A stretch of DNA of 64,000 bases from positions 62,001-126,000 of the forward strand of contig NZ_JAFEIG010000005.1 of assembly GCF_017495225.1 (NCBI RefSeq), given 5' to 3'. This DNA comes from Daejeonella sp. (GTDB lineage Bacteria; Bacteroidota; Bacteroidia; Sphingobacteriales; Sphingobacteriaceae). Of the stretch, positions 18,735 through 28,750 are shown piece after piece. The translations under genes and the position numbers were made by a program. Positions within the stretch are counted from its first letter, which is position 1; every line of letters starts with the position of its first letter. The notes below the pieces were generated by a model. That model was not told where the DNA came from. It saw only the letters and a program-made list of their open reading frames with translations, and ran no database searches.

Positions 18735-20714
18735 ATGAATAAAACTAAATTTTTGAACCTGCTGCTAATTGCTTGCACTGTGGTATCATTGGCCTTTACT
18801 CAGTCCTTTGCACAAGAAAATAAATATGACTATTCGGAAGCATTCCATACTAATTTTTACACAAAAAATGGAAATGAGTATCGATCGGCAAGTGGGCAAC
18901 CGGGACCAAAATATTGGCAGAATAGAGCAGATTATAAATTAACTGTGTCTTTAAATGAAGAGGCAAATGAAATATCTGGATCTTCAACTATTAGCTATAC
19001 CAATAATAGTCCCGATAAGTTAGCATTCCTATGGTTACAGCTTGATCAGAATTTATTTAGTAAAGATTCTAGAGGAAATGCTATCATCCCGATTAATGGG
19101 AGTCGTAATGGGGCACGCGGACAAGAATTTGATGGTGGATATAGAATTAAATCTGTAAAACTTATTTCACTAGTTAATGGAAAAAACATCGAGTCGGATG
19201 TGAAATACTCTGTAAATGATACCAGAATGCAGGTTTTCTTGCCATCTGACTTAGCCGCGATGGGTGGGAAATTGAAATTGAAAATTGATTATTCATTTAT
19301 TTCGCCTGAATATGGTTCCGACCGTATGGGGATTTTAAATACTAAAAACGGTAAAATATTTACAGTAGCACAATGGTTTCCAAGAATGTGTGTTTATGAT
19401 GATGTTTTAGGTTGGAATATGACACCTTATGTTGGTCCTGGTGAGTTTTATCTTGAGTATGGTGATTACGATATTAGTATCACTGCACCTTCAAATCACA
19501 TTGTAGTTAGTTCTGGCGAATTGATGAATCCTCAAGAAGTTTATACTCTTGAACAGCAAAATCGCTGGAAAATGGCTGAAAAGAGTGATAAAACAGTCCT
19601 GATTCGTTCAGCAGCTGAAGTTTTAGACCCAAAATCACGCCCTACAGCAAAGTCAACGCTTACATGGAGATTTCAGTTGAAGAACGCTCGCGATGCAGCC
19701 TGGGCTTCCTCAGCGGCATTTATCATTGATGCTGCACGTATGAATCTCCCAAGCGGGAAGAAATCTTTAGCAATTTCAGCTTACCCTGTTGAAAGTGATG
19801 GTAATGATGCTTGGGCACGATCTACTGAATATACGAAGGCATCTAATGAATTTAATTCTAAAAAGTGGTTTGAATATCCTTACCCAGCTGCGACAAATGT
19901 GGCATCAATTGCTGGTGGGATGGAATATCCTGGAATTGTATTTTGTGGTTCTGATGCAAAAAAGGGTGATTTATGGGGAGTAACAGATCATGAATTTGGC
20001 CATACTTGGTTTCCAATGATTGTGGGTTCAAATGAACGTTTACATGCTTGGATGGATGAAGGTTTTAATACTTTTATTAATTCTTTAGCCTCCAACGACT
20101 TTAATAATGGTGAGTACAAATCGGAAGTGTTTGACATGCATGAAGCAGGTAAAGTTGTTACAAGTGATATGTTCGAACCCATTATGTCTAGTCCCGATAA
20201 CATGCAAGAAAGAAATATTGGTTTGCTAGCATACTATAAGCCAGCAATGGGCTTGAGTCTTTTGCGTGAGCAAATCCTTGATCCTGAACGTTTTGATCGT
20301 GCATTTAAGACTTATGTGGAGCGCTGGGCCTACAAGCATCCTACTCCAGATGATTTCTTTAGAACGATGGAAAATGTTGCTGGCGAGAATTTGAGCTGGT
20401 TTTGGAGAGGCTGGTTCCTTAATAATTGGAAATTAGATCAGGCCATAAATAAAGTAGAATATGTTGATAAAGACCCTAAAAATGGAGCATTAATCACCAT
20501 TGAGAATCTTGAAAAAATGCCTATGCCAGTTATTTTAGAGATTAAAACTAAAAGTGGTCAGGTAAATAGAATAAAACTTCCAGTTGAGGTTTGGGTAAGA
20601 AATAAAGTATGGACATTTGTTTATCCTTCAACAGAGGCTTTGGAGTCGGTTGTTATTGATCCTGATAAGGTGATGCCAGATTCAAACTCTGCGAATAATA
20701 CCTGGAAACAGTAA
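18735..20714 (+). CDS. Secreted M1-family metallopeptidase
   Basis: A 659-residue zinc aminopeptidase-like enzyme with a signal peptide (residues 1-27, ending SFAQ). The M1 zinc motif is complete: HEFGH at 419-423 and the third ligand E442 in WMDEGFN, exactly 18 residues further on. [10 protein letters not shown] upstream corresponds to the GAMEN-type exopeptidase motif, here GGMEY, as in other Bacteroidota homologues. The N-terminal beta domain (residues 40-270) and the C-terminal part fit. It is likely periplasmic or surface-located and trims peptides for uptake. A strong terminator follows. Confidence 0.92.
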   Translation: MNKTKFLNLLLIACTVVSLAFTQSFAQENKYDYSEAFHTNFYTKNGNEYRSASGQPGPKYWQNRADYKLTVSLNEEANEISGSSTISYTNNSPDKLAFLWLQLDQNLFSKDSRGNAIIPINGSRNGARGQEFDGGYRIKSVKLISLVNGKNIESDVKYSVNDTRMQVFLPSDLAAMGGKLKLKIDYSFISPEYGSDRMGILNTKNGKIFTVAQWFPRMCVYDDVLGWNMTPYVGPGEFYLEYGDYDISITAPSNHIVVSSGELMNPQEVYTLEQQNRWKMAEKSDKTVLIRSAAEVLDPKSRPTAKSTLTWRFQLKNARDAAWASSAAFIIDAARMNLPSGKKSLAISAYPVESDGNDAWARSTEYTKASNEFNSKKWFEYPYPAATNVASIAGGMEYPGIVFCGSDAKKGDLWGVTDHEFGHTWFPMIVGSNERLHAWMDEGFNTFINSLASNDFNNGEYKSEVFDMHEAGKVVTSDMFEPIMSSPDNMQERNIGLLAYYKPAMGLSLLREQILDPERFDRAFKTYVERWAYKHPTPDDFFRTMENVAGENLSWFWRGWFLNNWKLDQAINKVEYVDKDPKNGALITIENLEKMPMPVILEIKTKSGQVNRIKLPVEVWVRNKVWTFVYPSTEALESVVIDPDKVMPDSNSANNTWKQ

Positions 20715-20731
20715 AAAAATATTGATTATTC

Positions 20732-20768
20732 AAGTGCCTGCTTTTTTTAAGCAGGCACTTTTATTTTA
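20732..20768 (+). terminator. Intrinsic terminator after M1 peptidase
   Basis: Arms aagtgcctgctt (20732-20743) and aagcaggcactt (20749-20760) form a perfect 12-bp stem, followed by a T-rich tail. Confidence 0.92.
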
Positions 20769-20845
20769 AACAATGAAGAAATATTTTTAATTATAAATAT
20801 ATATACTTATATTTACTATAATTGTTTAATCCTTAAAATTAAATT

Positions 20846-21217
20846 ATGAAAAAGATTTTTATTCTAGCGGTATTCACATTGATTTCAAGTATTGCCTTAG
20901 CAAACATCAAAAATCATGTTATTATAAATGATGATAAAGTCACAAATGAGTCGATGAGTATAAAAATCGATTTGCGTGACATTAACAATATTTCTGAAGC
21001 AGATTTGAATAAAGCTTTGAAAGTTATAACCTTATTTCCAGATAATTCAAATACGAAAGCTAAATTAAGTGTTTCTGGATTTATGTTAGATAAAAAGAAC
21101 CCATTCGAGTTTAGTGTTTCTGGAACAGCTAGTGAACTAAAAAGAGATGCTGCTGGTATAATTAGGGGTTTCTTGGAGGATATGAAAAGCAATTCAACTA
21201 CTGAAGAAAAGAAATAA
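20846..21217 (+). CDS. Small secreted protein of unknown function
   Basis: A 123-residue protein with a signal peptide (MKKIFILAVFTLISSIALA). The mature part has alternating strands (MSIKIDLRDINNISEADLNKA, then AKLSVSGFML and FEFSVSGTASELK) and a charged C-terminal helix ending TTEEKK. I do not recognise a family. It has a start context of its own and its neighbours are unrelated. An overlapping reading frame on the other strand (20914-21234) is judged a shadow because this one has the signal peptide. Confidence 0.65.
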   Translation: MKKIFILAVFTLISSIALANIKNHVIINDDKVTNESMSIKIDLRDINNISEADLNKALKVITLFPDNSNTKAKLSVSGFMLDKKNPFEFSVSGTASELKRDAAGIIRGFLEDMKSNSTTEEKK

Positions 21218-21243
21218 TTAGCCTTTACATACACTTTTTAAAC

Positions 21244-21285
21244 ATGCCAAGTCGAAAAGCAAGTTTTTGTTTTTAGACTTGGCAT
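21244..21285. terminator. Stem-loop between convergent genes, possible terminator
   Basis: Arms atgccaagtc and gacttggcat form a 10-bp stem enclosing about 22 bases that can themselves pair partly (aaaagcaa with ttgttttt). It lies between the small secreted protein and the convergent helicase gene. It lacks a clean T-run, so its function as a terminator is uncertain. Confidence 0.4.
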
Positions 21286-21339
21286 TCATTTGAGTATTTA
21301 TTCTAAGGATCTCCAGTTTTAAAATAACTCTTTTCCTAA

Positions 21340-23796
21340 TTAAGCAATCCCCTCTTCCGCTTTTATATAGGTCAGGTGACTTAAAACAGCTTTTAATTCG
21401 CCATAGGAAACATCATCACCCAAAGCCATTTTAATTTCACTTGTGCCAATTCCAGGGTTCTGAACAATATAGGCCATGATTTTAGCTACTTTAATTCTCG
21501 ATACAATATCAAAAACTGAAATTTCACCTGTATTAATAAAATGTGCCAAATGCCCCTCAATAGTTCCTATTGTAAAACCACGCTCTACAGCAATATCAGA
21601 AATTGATTTACCCGATTTAAATAGATCAAATGAAACCTTTTTTGTGTCAATTTTTTCTTTGGCTTCTTTAAATGGAATGGCAATGGTTTTTCGATCTACT
21701 TCATGATTATCACAATAATCATTGATAATTTCTAATATTTGATCGCCATACTGCCTAACCTTTGTCTTACCTAATCCTTTAATAGTTTCGAGTTCTTGAA
21801 GGTTTGATGGTAGGGTTTGGACTAATTCTAAAATCGACTTTTGAGCTAGAATCATATAAAGTGGTACGCCCCATTCAGCCGCCAATGCATCTCTCCACTC
21901 TTTCAAAGAATTATACAATTCTGGATGCGGAATACTAGAATCTACTTTAGTAGGCTGTTTTGTGATTGGTTTTGTCTGTACGTAATCAATTTCAGCATTG
22001 GCCTTAGTTTTTAGATAGTTTGAAGTCGAAAATCCCTTCAAGCACACTTTCATCAATGCTTTTTTAATGCTTATCTCTTTCTGTAAATTATCTATTGATT
22101 CAATTAGACTAGTCCTAACCGCCTTATTATCACAATCTGTATTTAAATTTTTTATTACCTCATGAATTACTGAATCAATCTTTTCCAAGAAATAAGTACA
22201 TCCTTTCTGAACCCTTGCCTGTAATTCTTCATTATCTTCAGGAAGTAATTCATGACCTAGATAGCTATTTAGCTGCTTCTTGAAGTTTTCGGAAACATCA
22301 TAAATATCTTTCTCGGAATTCTCACGGATTGATTTTAAATCATCAATAACAGAGCTCGCGAGAATATTATTGTGGTCTTCAGCAATTTTTCGGACATGAA
22401 AAAACAAGCCTTTAATAGGGTTAAAATCAAATAAATCAAATAATAAGGTTTGTTGAAATGACTTCCTAGATTCATTTAACTGTTCAATGCCGGGCTCATT
22501 ATTCTGGGCTTTTTCAGTAAATTCAGATACCGTTCCATCAGTTTTTACGCTATTGAAGGAAATAGGACTTCTCAAAACCATTCCTTCAAAGCTTTTACAG
22601 CGACTTAAAGCAACATATACTTGTCCGTGAGCAAATGCCAAATTCGCATCAATTACTGCTTTTTCGAATGTTAAACCCTGACTTTTATGAATAGTTATCG
22701 CCCAAGCAAGTTTCAATGGAAATTGAGTGAATACACCAATAATTTTCTCTTTTACCTCTTTAGTTTCAGGATCAAGCTCATATTTTATATTCCCCCAATC
22801 TAGTTTATTGACGCTGATTTCTATATCATCACCAGGACATTGTACAACAATATTATCTTTAGAAATTTGGGTGATTATTCCTATTTTCCCATTAAAAAAT
22901 AGTCGTTCTTTAGATGGGTCATTTTTAACAAACATGACCTGCGCACCTTTTTTTAGTTCCAATTCGGCTACGGTAGGATAGGAGTACTCGGGGAAATCAC
23001 CTTGTATCACAGCTTCATACCTAAAAACTGGGTTAACAAGCTCCCTTAATTTAACATCATTAATTTCTTGCGCTGTTTTATTGTGGGTGGTAAGCGTAAT
23101 ATAACCTTCCTCATCTGCTGGTTTGAAATTAGGTATGTATCGCTGATTTAATGTTTTTAAGATATTTTCATCGATCTCATTTTTTCGAACGCTGTTTAGT
23201 AGGTCGATAAACATGGTATCTACTTGTCGGTAAATATGTTTTAGTTCGATGCTTACAGGGCTTGTTTGTTGGAGGGCCTTGCTACTGAAGAAAAATAAGT
23301 TTGAATAATAATTTTTAAGAATCAGCCAATCTTCATCCTTTACAACGGGCGAAAGCTGGTGAAGATCGCCAATCATTAAAACTTGAACACCGCCAAATGG
23401 TTTATGATGATTTTTAAACTTGCGCAGCACCTCATCGATATGATCGAGAGTATCGGCTCGAACCATGCTAATTTCATCAATTACTAATAGGTCGAGACTT
23501 TTTATCAGATTGATTTTCTCTTTATTAAAACGTTTAACCTGAACATTTCCGTTATTGTTGGGAATGTAAGGACCAAAAGGTAATTGGAAAAATGAATTTA
23601 TGGTTACACCCCCAGCATTAATTGCAGCTACACCAGTAGGTGCTACTACTGCCATTCGTTTATGCGATTGCTTTTTTAACTGATGTAAAAAAGTTGTTTT
23701 TCCTGTGCCAGCTTTTCCGGTGAGGAAAATATTTTTATCAGTGTATTGAACAAAATTAAAAGCGAGCTCCAGTTGTGAATTCTGCTCCATGGACAT
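21340..23796 (-). CDS. Pif1-like helicase with HRDC and HTH domains
   Basis: An 818-residue superfamily 1 DNA helicase. Walker A is GKAGTGKT at 27-34, Walker B is LLVIDEISMV near 81-90, and the late motif AWAITIHKSQGLTFEKAVID (about 368-387) is typical of Pif1/RecD-like enzymes. Residues about 622-700 form an HRDC domain (LYNSLKEWRDALAAEWGVP, then IKGLGKTKVRQYG) as in RecQ. The last 110 residues hold a winged or HTH_40-like part (SISDIAVERGFTIGTIEGHL). Expected roles are unwinding of structured DNA during repair or replication. The combination is common in Bacteroidota. Confidence 0.9.
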   Translation of the reverse strand: MSMEQNSQLELAFNFVQYTDKNIFLTGKAGTGKTTFLHQLKKQSHKRMAVVAPTGVAAINAGGVTINSFFQLPFGPYIPNNNGNVQVKRFNKEKINLIKSLDLLVIDEISMVRADTLDHIDEVLRKFKNHHKPFGGVQVLMIGDLHQLSPVVKDEDWLILKNYYSNLFFFSSKALQQTSPVSIELKHIYRQVDTMFIDLLNSVRKNEIDENILKTLNQRYIPNFKPADEEGYITLTTHNKTAQEINDVKLRELVNPVFRYEAVIQGDFPEYSYPTVAELELKKGAQVMFVKNDPSKERLFFNGKIGIITQISKDNIVVQCPGDDIEISVNKLDWGNIKYELDPETKEVKEKIIGVFTQFPLKLAWAITIHKSQGLTFEKAVIDANLAFAHGQVYVALSRCKSFEGMVLRSPISFNSVKTDGTVSEFTEKAQNNEPGIEQLNESRKSFQQTLLFDLFDFNPIKGLFFHVRKIAEDHNNILASSVIDDLKSIRENSEKDIYDVSENFKKQLNSYLGHELLPEDNEELQARVQKGCTYFLEKIDSVIHEVIKNLNTDCDNKAVRTSLIESIDNLQKEISIKKALMKVCLKGFSTSNYLKTKANAEIDYVQTKPITKQPTKVDSSIPHPELYNSLKEWRDALAAEWGVPLYMILAQKSILELVQTLPSNLQELETIKGLGKTKVRQYGDQILEIINDYCDNHEVDRKTIAIPFKEAKEKIDTKKVSFDLFKSGKSISDIAVERGFTIGTIEGHLAHFINTGEISVFDIVSRIKVAKIMAYIVQNPGIGTSEIKMALGDDVSYGELKAVLSHLTYIKAEEGIA

Positions 23797-23913
23797 TATT
23801 TAGACATATTTGGGAATGGTGGCAAGATAAAGATTAAAATTCTATATCCTTCAATTAATAATAATACAAGGCTTATTCTGCTATGTATTTCAATTTATAT
23901 TTAAAAAATCGAC

Positions 23914-24756
23914 CTAATTGAAGCCGGGAAATACAAAGTAAACAATTGTCCAGCAACCGTAATCTAAACTATAATAAATTTTATAAGGACCTTCGATTTG
24001 AACTTCTTCATTATCGTATAAAACAGCTGTATATTTTATAAAGCCTTCTGCAAAACCCATTCTAGTATCAGGGGATAAATCAAAATTTATCTCTTCAATG
24101 GAGTATTTACAGTTTTTGAATTCCTTAAAGCTTTTAAAAAAGTTTATAATTTTTATCGTGATTTCATCTTTGTGCATAATCTTACCATTCGGAAAAATAA
24201 AGGATTCTGCAAGATCAGGATGTTTATTGTCTAGTTTATGCTCCATCCAATCATCAATAAAAGAGATGGTTTTATCTTCAATATCTAGGGCATGATTTGG
24301 GTGAAACTCCTCATAATTAAAACAGCATCTCATTACATTTAACATATCATCGCAAGGTATTTCCTCGGCAAAGAGCTCTTCAGTGATAAATTTATATTTT
24401 GTTCTTAAACTATATTCACCATGATAGAAAATATCTATGTTCCTATTATCTAAGATTTTTATTAAACTCTTGTATGCAATTTCTAAGGCATGGTCGTTTA
24501 ATTCAGATTCAGCTGGGTAAACAGGTTTATTTAAAATTTCAAACACGCTTTTAAAGGGTGTTTTTGAAAAACTATCTTCAAAGGCAATGATGTTTTTCAG
24601 AAATACATTTTGCAATTCGGGCGAAATGTTTCCCATGAAATGAGTTTGTGCTCCTTTTTCTGCTCTCAGTTTTAATTCAAGGAGTTCATTTTCCATTTGT
24701 ATATTTTGCTTGGGATTGTTGTTATGGTTCAAATTGTGATTTCCTAGACTTTTCAT
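23914..24756 (-). CDS. Uncharacterised 280-residue protein
   Basis: I do not recognise a family. There is no signal peptide or membrane segment; the N-terminus is rich in Asn and His (NHNLNHNNNPKQN), so translation may instead start at the Met21 that begins MENELLELKLRAEKG. The body is acidic and mixed alpha/beta. The last 60 residues look like beta strands (KYTAVLYDNEEVQIEGPY, then CWTIVYFVFPGFN) that could end an NTF2-like sheet, but this is a guess. It lies upstream of and on the same strand as the helicase, 117 bases away. Confidence 0.6.
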   Translation of the reverse strand: MKSLGNHNLNHNNNPKQNIQMENELLELKLRAEKGAQTHFMGNISPELQNVFLKNIIAFEDSFSKTPFKSVFEILNKPVYPAESELNDHALEIAYKSLIKILDNRNIDIFYHGEYSLRTKYKFITEELFAEEIPCDDMLNVMRCCFNYEEFHPNHALDIEDKTISFIDDWMEHKLDNKHPDLAESFIFPNGKIMHKDEITIKIINFFKSFKEFKNCKYSIEEINFDLSPDTRMGFAEGFIKYTAVLYDNEEVQIEGPYKIYYSLDYGCWTIVYFVFPGFN

Positions 24757-24993
24757 AATTTTTATTTTAAGGTTTTAATATTTCTTTGTTAAATCTGAGG
24801 AAATGCAGAAAGCTTTTAAAAAGAGATATGTAAGCGGTATGAATTTTTTATTAAAGGGTAAAATGAGATGATTTTGAGGGTTTATGGAGCATGTTTCAGG
24901 AATTTTGTATCTTTGTAGAGAAATATTGATCCAGAGATTTTATCATATTCCCAGCATTATTTTGCCTTAGCTAAATATTTCTCACACAAGGCC

Positions 24994-25022
24994 TTGAAAA
25001 TCAAAATTATTCCATACCTTTG
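24994..25022 (+). promoter_or_regulatory. Promoter of the rpsL-rpsG-fusA-rpsJ operon
   Basis: TTG at 24994-24996 and TACCTTTG at 25015-25022 are 18 bases apart, fitting the Bacteroidota -33 / TAnnTTTG consensus. Transcription should begin near 25028, giving a leader of about 60 bases. Confidence 0.8.
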
Positions 25023-25023
25023 C

Positions 25024-25062
25024 AATCCCTAAATGAAAGCTATAGTCTTTTTTATAGGGATT
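25024..25062 (+). promoter_or_regulatory. Leader hairpin of the str operon
   Basis: Arms aatcccta (25024-25031) and tagggatt (25055-25062) are perfectly complementary, with a smaller inner pairing (aaag with cttt). The hairpin begins at or near the predicted transcription start and lies 27 bases before the rpsL start codon. It could protect the 5' end or take part in autoregulation; this is inference. Confidence 0.5.
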
Positions 25063-25089
25063 ATAAATATTTAAACCAAAAAGGAAAAA

Positions 25090-25500
25090 ATGCCTACTAT
25101 CCAACAATTAGTTAGAAAAGGTAGAGTAGCTCTGGTTGACAAGAGTAAGTCGCCAGCGTTGGACAGCTGTCCACAGCGAAGAGGAGTGTGCACACGTGTG
25201 TATACCACTACCCCTAAAAAACCAAACTCAGCAATGCGTAAAGTTGCACGTGTGCGCTTAACAAACGGAAAAGAAGTGAATGCTTACATTCCGGGAGAAG
25301 GTCACAACTTGCAGGAACACTCCATCGTATTAATACGTGGTGGTCGTGTGAAAGATTTACCAGGTGTGCGTTATCACATCATTCGTGGTGCTCTTGATAC
25401 TTCTGGTGTAGCTGGTCGTAATCAACGTCGTTCTAAATACGGAACTAAGAAGCCAAAACCAGGTCAGGTTGCAGAGGCTGCAAAGGGTAAAAAGAAATAA
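25090..25500 (+). CDS. rpsL: 30S ribosomal protein S12
   Basis: S12 sits at the decoding centre and governs accuracy. The 136 residues include the conserved [17 protein letters not shown] stretch, with the lysine whose change gives streptomycin resistance still wild-type, and [11 protein letters not shown] with its conserved lysine and the aspartate that is often methylthiolated. The C-terminal tail is Lys-rich ([17 protein letters not shown]), longer than in E. coli (124 residues). It is the first gene of the str operon. Confidence 0.98.
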   Translation: MPTIQQLVRKGRVALVDKSKSPALDSCPQRRGVCTRVYTTTPKKPNSAMRKVARVRLTNGKEVNAYIPGEGHNLQEHSIVLIRGGRVKDLPGVRYHIIRGALDTSGVAGRNQRRSKYGTKKPKPGQVAEAAKGKKK

Positions 25501-25519
25501 TTAAACGGAGGAAAGCAAA

Positions 25520-25987
25520 ATGAGAAAGTCAAAACCAAAAAAGAGAATCTTACTGCCTGATCCAAAGTTTAACGACGTAATGGTTACCAGGTTTGTAAAT
25601 AATATGATGTATGACGGTAAGAAATCTATCGCATACTCAATTTTCTACGATGCAGTAGAGTTAGTAGAGAAGAAAACTAGTGAAAATGGATTAGAGTCTT
25701 GGAAAAAGGCTTTAAACAATGTAATGCCAGCGGTAGAGGTTAAATCTCGTCGTGTAGGTGGTGCAAACTTCCAGGTTCCAACTGAAGTTCGTCCTGAGCG
25801 TAAAATTGCTTTAGGCATGAAGTGGTTAATCAATTACTCACGTAAGCGTGGTGAAAAAACTATGACCGAGAAATTGGCAGGTGAAATCATTGCAGCTTCA
25901 AAGGGTGAGGGTGCCGCAGTAAAGAAGAAGGAAGATACCCACAAAATGGCAGAAGCGAACAAAGCATTCTCTCACTTTAGATTCTAA
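25520..25987 (+). CDS. rpsG: 30S ribosomal protein S7
   Basis: S7 nucleates assembly of the 30S head and contacts the E site. The 155-residue length is usual. [28 protein letters not shown] and [14 protein letters not shown] are family signatures. It starts 19 bases after rpsL behind an unusually strong Shine-Dalgarno-like ggagg (25506-25510) for this phylum, which generally uses weak sites. Confidence 0.98.
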   Translation: MRKSKPKKRILLPDPKFNDVMVTRFVNNMMYDGKKSIAYSIFYDAVELVEKKTSENGLESWKKALNNVMPAVEVKSRRVGGANFQVPTEVRPERKIALGMKWLINYSRKRGEKTMTEKLAGEIIAASKGEGAAVKKKEDTHKMAEANKAFSHFRF

Positions 25988-26002
25988 TAAGGAAATAAAA
26001 CA

Positions 26003-28108
26003 ATGTCAAGAGACTTAAAATATACAAGAAATATAGGTATCGCTGCCCACATTGATGCGGGTAAAACTACAACAACAGAGCGTATCCTTTATTATTCAGG
26101 AGTAAGCCACAAAATTGGTGAGGTGCACGATGGTGCGGCAACCATGGACTGGATGGCACAGGAGCAGGAGCGTGGTATTACCATTACTTCGGCTGCAACA
26201 ACTGTAAACTGGAAATACAGAGGTGATACTTATCACATCAACGTAATTGATACCCCAGGACACGTGGATTTTACCGTAGAGGTAAACCGTTCATTACGTG
26301 TATTGGATGGATTAGTATTCCTTTTTTCTGCGGTTGATGGTGTTGAGCCACAATCTGAGACTAACTGGCGTTTAGCAAACAACTATAGCGTACCTCGTAT
26401 TGGTTTCGTTAATAAAATGGACCGTTCAGGTGCAGATTTCTTAAAAGTTGTGAAGCAAGTAAAGGATATGTTAGGTAGTAATGCCGTTCCTTTGCAATTG
26501 CCAATTGGTTCTGAAGACACTTTTAAAGGTGTAGTAGATCTAATTAACTTCCGTGGAATTATTTGGAATGAGCATGATAAAGGTATGACCTTTACTGAAG
26601 TGCCAATTCCTGATGATATGGTGGCTGAAGCTACTGAGTGGAGAGAAAAATTACTTGAATCTGTTGCTGAGTATGATGAAAGTTTAATGGAGAAATTCTT
26701 TGAAGCTCCAGAAACTATCACTGAGCGTGAAGTGCTTGATGCTTTACGTAAAGCAGTACTTGATGCTAAAATTGTACCAATGGTATGTGGTTCTTCATTC
26801 AAAAACAAGGGTGTTCAAACCATGCTTGATTATGTGATGGAATTATTGCCATCTCCAATGGATGTTGAAGGTATCGTAGGTACTAACCCAGAAACTGGTG
26901 AAGAAGTAATGCGTAAGCCAAGTGAAAAAGAGCCATTTGCAGCTTTAGCATTTAAAATTGCAACTGACCCTTTTGTTGGTCGTTTATGTTTTATTCGCGT
27001 TTACTCTGGTAACCTAGAAGCAGGTTCATACGTTCATAACATGCGTTCGGATAGTAAAGAGCGTATTTCACGTATCTTCCAAATGCACGCTAACAAGCAA
27101 AATCCTATTCCAAATGTTGGAGCTGGTGATATTGCTGCGGTAGTTGGATTTAAGGATATCAAAACTGGAGATACTCTTTGTGATGAGAAACATCCAATTG
27201 TATTAGAATCAATGAATTTCCCTGAGCCGGTAATCGGTTTGGCAATTGAGCCTAAAACACAGGCAGATGTTGACAAATTAGGTATGGCTTTAGGTAAATT
27301 ATCTGAAGAAGATCCTACTTTCCGTGTTCAAACTGACGAAGAAACTGGCCAAACTGTAATTTCAGGTATGGGCGAGCTTCACCTTGATATTATCATGGAT
27401 CGTTTGAAGCGTGAATTTAAGGTTGAAGTTAACCAAGGAGCACCTCAAGTAGCTTATAAGGAAGCAATCACTGGTACTACACAGCACCGTGAGACTTACA
27501 AAAAGCAAACTGGTGGTCGTGGTAAATTTGCTGATATTCAAGTTGTTATATCTCCAAGTGAGGAAGGTAAGAGCGGCTTAGAATTTGTTAACGAGATTTC
27601 AGGTGGTGCCGTTCCTCGTGAATTCATTCCTTCTGTACAGAAAGGTTTTGAAGCTGCGATGGCAAATGGTGTACTTGCTGGTTACCAACTACAAGGTATG
27701 AAGGTTCGTTTAATTGACGGATCATTCCACGCGGTCGATTCAGATGCTTTATCTTTCGAGATTTGTGCTAAATCTGCATTCCGTGAGGCATTACCAAAAT
27801 GTAAGCCAGTATTGATGGAGCCTATCATGAAGATTGAAATCCTAACTCCAGAAGAGAACATGGGTGATGTAATCGGTGATATGAACCGTCGTCGTGGACA
27901 ACTTTTAGGTATGGATACTCGTGCTGGTGCACAAGTAATCAAGGCTACAGTGCCACTTTCTGAAATGTTTGGTTATGTAACTCAATTACGTACTATTACT
28001 TCTGGTCGTGCAACTTCTACAATGGAGTTTGATCACTATGCTGAAGCTCCAAGAAATGTTCAGGAAGAAGTTGTAGCTAAGGTAAAAGGAAAGAAAGCAA
28101 ACGGATAA
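26003..28108 (+). CDS. fusA: Elongation factor G
   Basis: EF-G drives GTP-dependent translocation of tRNA and mRNA. The 701 residues contain all five domains. G1 is [12 protein letters not shown] near 17-28, the switch [10 protein letters not shown] is near 83-90, and the NKMD base-recognition motif is near 137-140. Domain IV follows from about residue 480 ([14 protein letters not shown]). Codon use is strongly biased, as expected for a highly expressed gene. It lies 15 bases after rpsG. The 121-base spacer to rpsJ holds a heptad-repeat hairpin. Confidence 0.98.
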   Translation: MSRDLKYTRNIGIAAHIDAGKTTTTERILYYSGVSHKIGEVHDGAATMDWMAQEQERGITITSAATTVNWKYRGDTYHINVIDTPGHVDFTVEVNRSLRVLDGLVFLFSAVDGVEPQSETNWRLANNYSVPRIGFVNKMDRSGADFLKVVKQVKDMLGSNAVPLQLPIGSEDTFKGVVDLINFRGIIWNEHDKGMTFTEVPIPDDMVAEATEWREKLLESVAEYDESLMEKFFEAPETITEREVLDALRKAVLDAKIVPMVCGSSFKNKGVQTMLDYVMELLPSPMDVEGIVGTNPETGEEVMRKPSEKEPFAALAFKIATDPFVGRLCFIRVYSGNLEAGSYVHNMRSDSKERISRIFQMHANKQNPIPNVGAGDIAAVVGFKDIKTGDTLCDEKHPIVLESMNFPEPVIGLAIEPKTQADVDKLGMALGKLSEEDPTFRVQTDEETGQTVISGMGELHLDIIMDRLKREFKVEVNQGAPQVAYKEAITGTTQHRETYKKQTGGRGKFADIQVVISPSEEGKSGLEFVNEISGGAVPREFIPSVQKGFEAAMANGVLAGYQLQGMKVRLIDGSFHAVDSDALSFEICAKSAFREALPKCKPVLMEPIMKIEILTPEENMGDVIGDMNRRRGQLLGMDTRAGAQVIKATVPLSEMFGYVTQLRTITSGRATSTMEFDHYAEAPRNVQEEVVAKVKGKKANG

Positions 28109-28114
28109 TAATTG

Positions 28115-28172
28115 AATAAAGAACAAGGAGTAAAGAATAAGGACCACGTGTCATTGTGCTTTGCTCCTTAAT
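28115..28172 (+). repeat. Heptad-repeat inverted element, fusA-rpsJ spacer
   Basis: Four contiguous degenerate 7-bp units of the form ARYAARG lie at 28115-28142 (for example AATAAAG, AGTAAAG). The reverse complement of the central units follows at 28159-28172, so that aaggagtaaag (28125-28135) pairs with ctttgctcctt (28159-28169) with one G-T wobble. It is transcribed within the str operon. Confidence 0.6.
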
Positions 28173-28183
28173 CAAAATAAACC

Positions 28184-28215
28184 GGTTGGCGTTACTAATA
28201 GCTCTAACGTTAACC
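28184..28215 (+). promoter_or_regulatory. Hairpin just upstream of rpsJ
   Basis: ggttggcgtta (28184-28194) pairs with taacgttaacc (28205-28215) over 11 bp, two of them G-U, around a 10-nt loop. It ends 14 bases before the rpsJ start codon. Wobble pairs suggest selection on RNA rather than DNA structure. It could be a ribosomal-protein binding site or a decayed repeat. Confidence 0.5.
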
Positions 28216-28229
28216 ATAAACAAATAACA

Positions 28230-28535
28230 ATGAGCCAAAGAATCAGAATTAAATTAAAGTCTTACGATTATAACTTGGTAGATAAATCTGCTGAGAAAAT
28301 CGTAAAAACTGTAAAGCCTACGGGTGCAGTGGTAAGTGGACCAATTCCATTGCCAACTGAAAAGAGAATTTTTACAGTATTACGTTCACCACACGTAAAC
28401 AAAAAGGGGAGAGAGCAGTTTCAATTATGTGCTTACAAGCGTTTACTTGATATCTACAGCTCAAACTCTAAAACTGTAGACGCTTTAATGAAGCTTGAAT
28501 TGCCAAGTGGAGTTGAAGTTGAAATCAAAGTTTAA
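28230..28535 (+). CDS. rpsJ: 30S ribosomal protein S10
   Basis: S10 is a 30S head protein and, as NusE, also part of the antitermination complex. I start at the ATG at 28230 ([15 protein letters not shown]), giving the standard 101 residues; the open frame extends further upstream into the spacer but without family similarity. The [22 protein letters not shown] segment is diagnostic. Normally rplC follows directly; here a terminator and about 9.8 kb of surface genes intervene. Confidence 0.98.
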   Translation: MSQRIRIKLKSYDYNLVDKSAEKIVKTVKPTGAVVSGPIPLPTEKRIFTVLRSPHVNKKGREQFQLCAYKRLLDIYSSNSKTVDALMKLELPSGVEVEIKV

Positions 28536-28554
28536 GTTCTTAAACGATATAGTT

Positions 28555-28583
28555 AAGCCATCCGAAAGGGTGGCTTTTTTTTG
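28555..28583 (+). terminator. Intrinsic terminator after rpsJ
   Basis: An 8- to 9-bp stem (agccatcc / gggtggct with one wobble) closed by a GAAA tetraloop, followed by a run of eight T. It ends the str operon right after rpsJ, separating it from the rest of the ribosomal cluster. Confidence 0.9.
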
Positions 28584-28750
28584 TTTATTGATTTTGTATT
28601 CGGGCAATTTGTCTTAAAATAAGGCTAATAAATCTTTTATTTTATTTTGATTTTTTTCTAAAAATTTGCCCCATTTTGAATTTATTTTTTTGAATTAATT
28701 TTTCTCATTTATAGCTTAACTTTTTTCTTTTAGGCACGTATAAAGGTATA

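Larger units (their letters stand above)
24757..25089. other. Gene-free region holding the str operon promoter and leader
   Basis: These 333 bases separate the divergent unknown gene and rpsL. The right part holds the promoter at 24994-25022 and a leader hairpin at 25024-25062. A lone TATCTTTG at 24908-24915 matches the -7 consensus but has no TTG at the right distance. I see nothing else in the left part. Confidence 0.6.

Noticed and set aside
20914..21234. A 106-codon minus-strand reading frame
   Set aside because: It overlaps the small secreted protein, which has a convincing signal peptide; the minus frame has none and no family match.
24908..24915. TATCTTTG as a promoter
   Set aside because: It matches the -7 element but has no TTG 17-23 bases upstream and is far from rpsL; the better-placed promoter is at 24994-25022.
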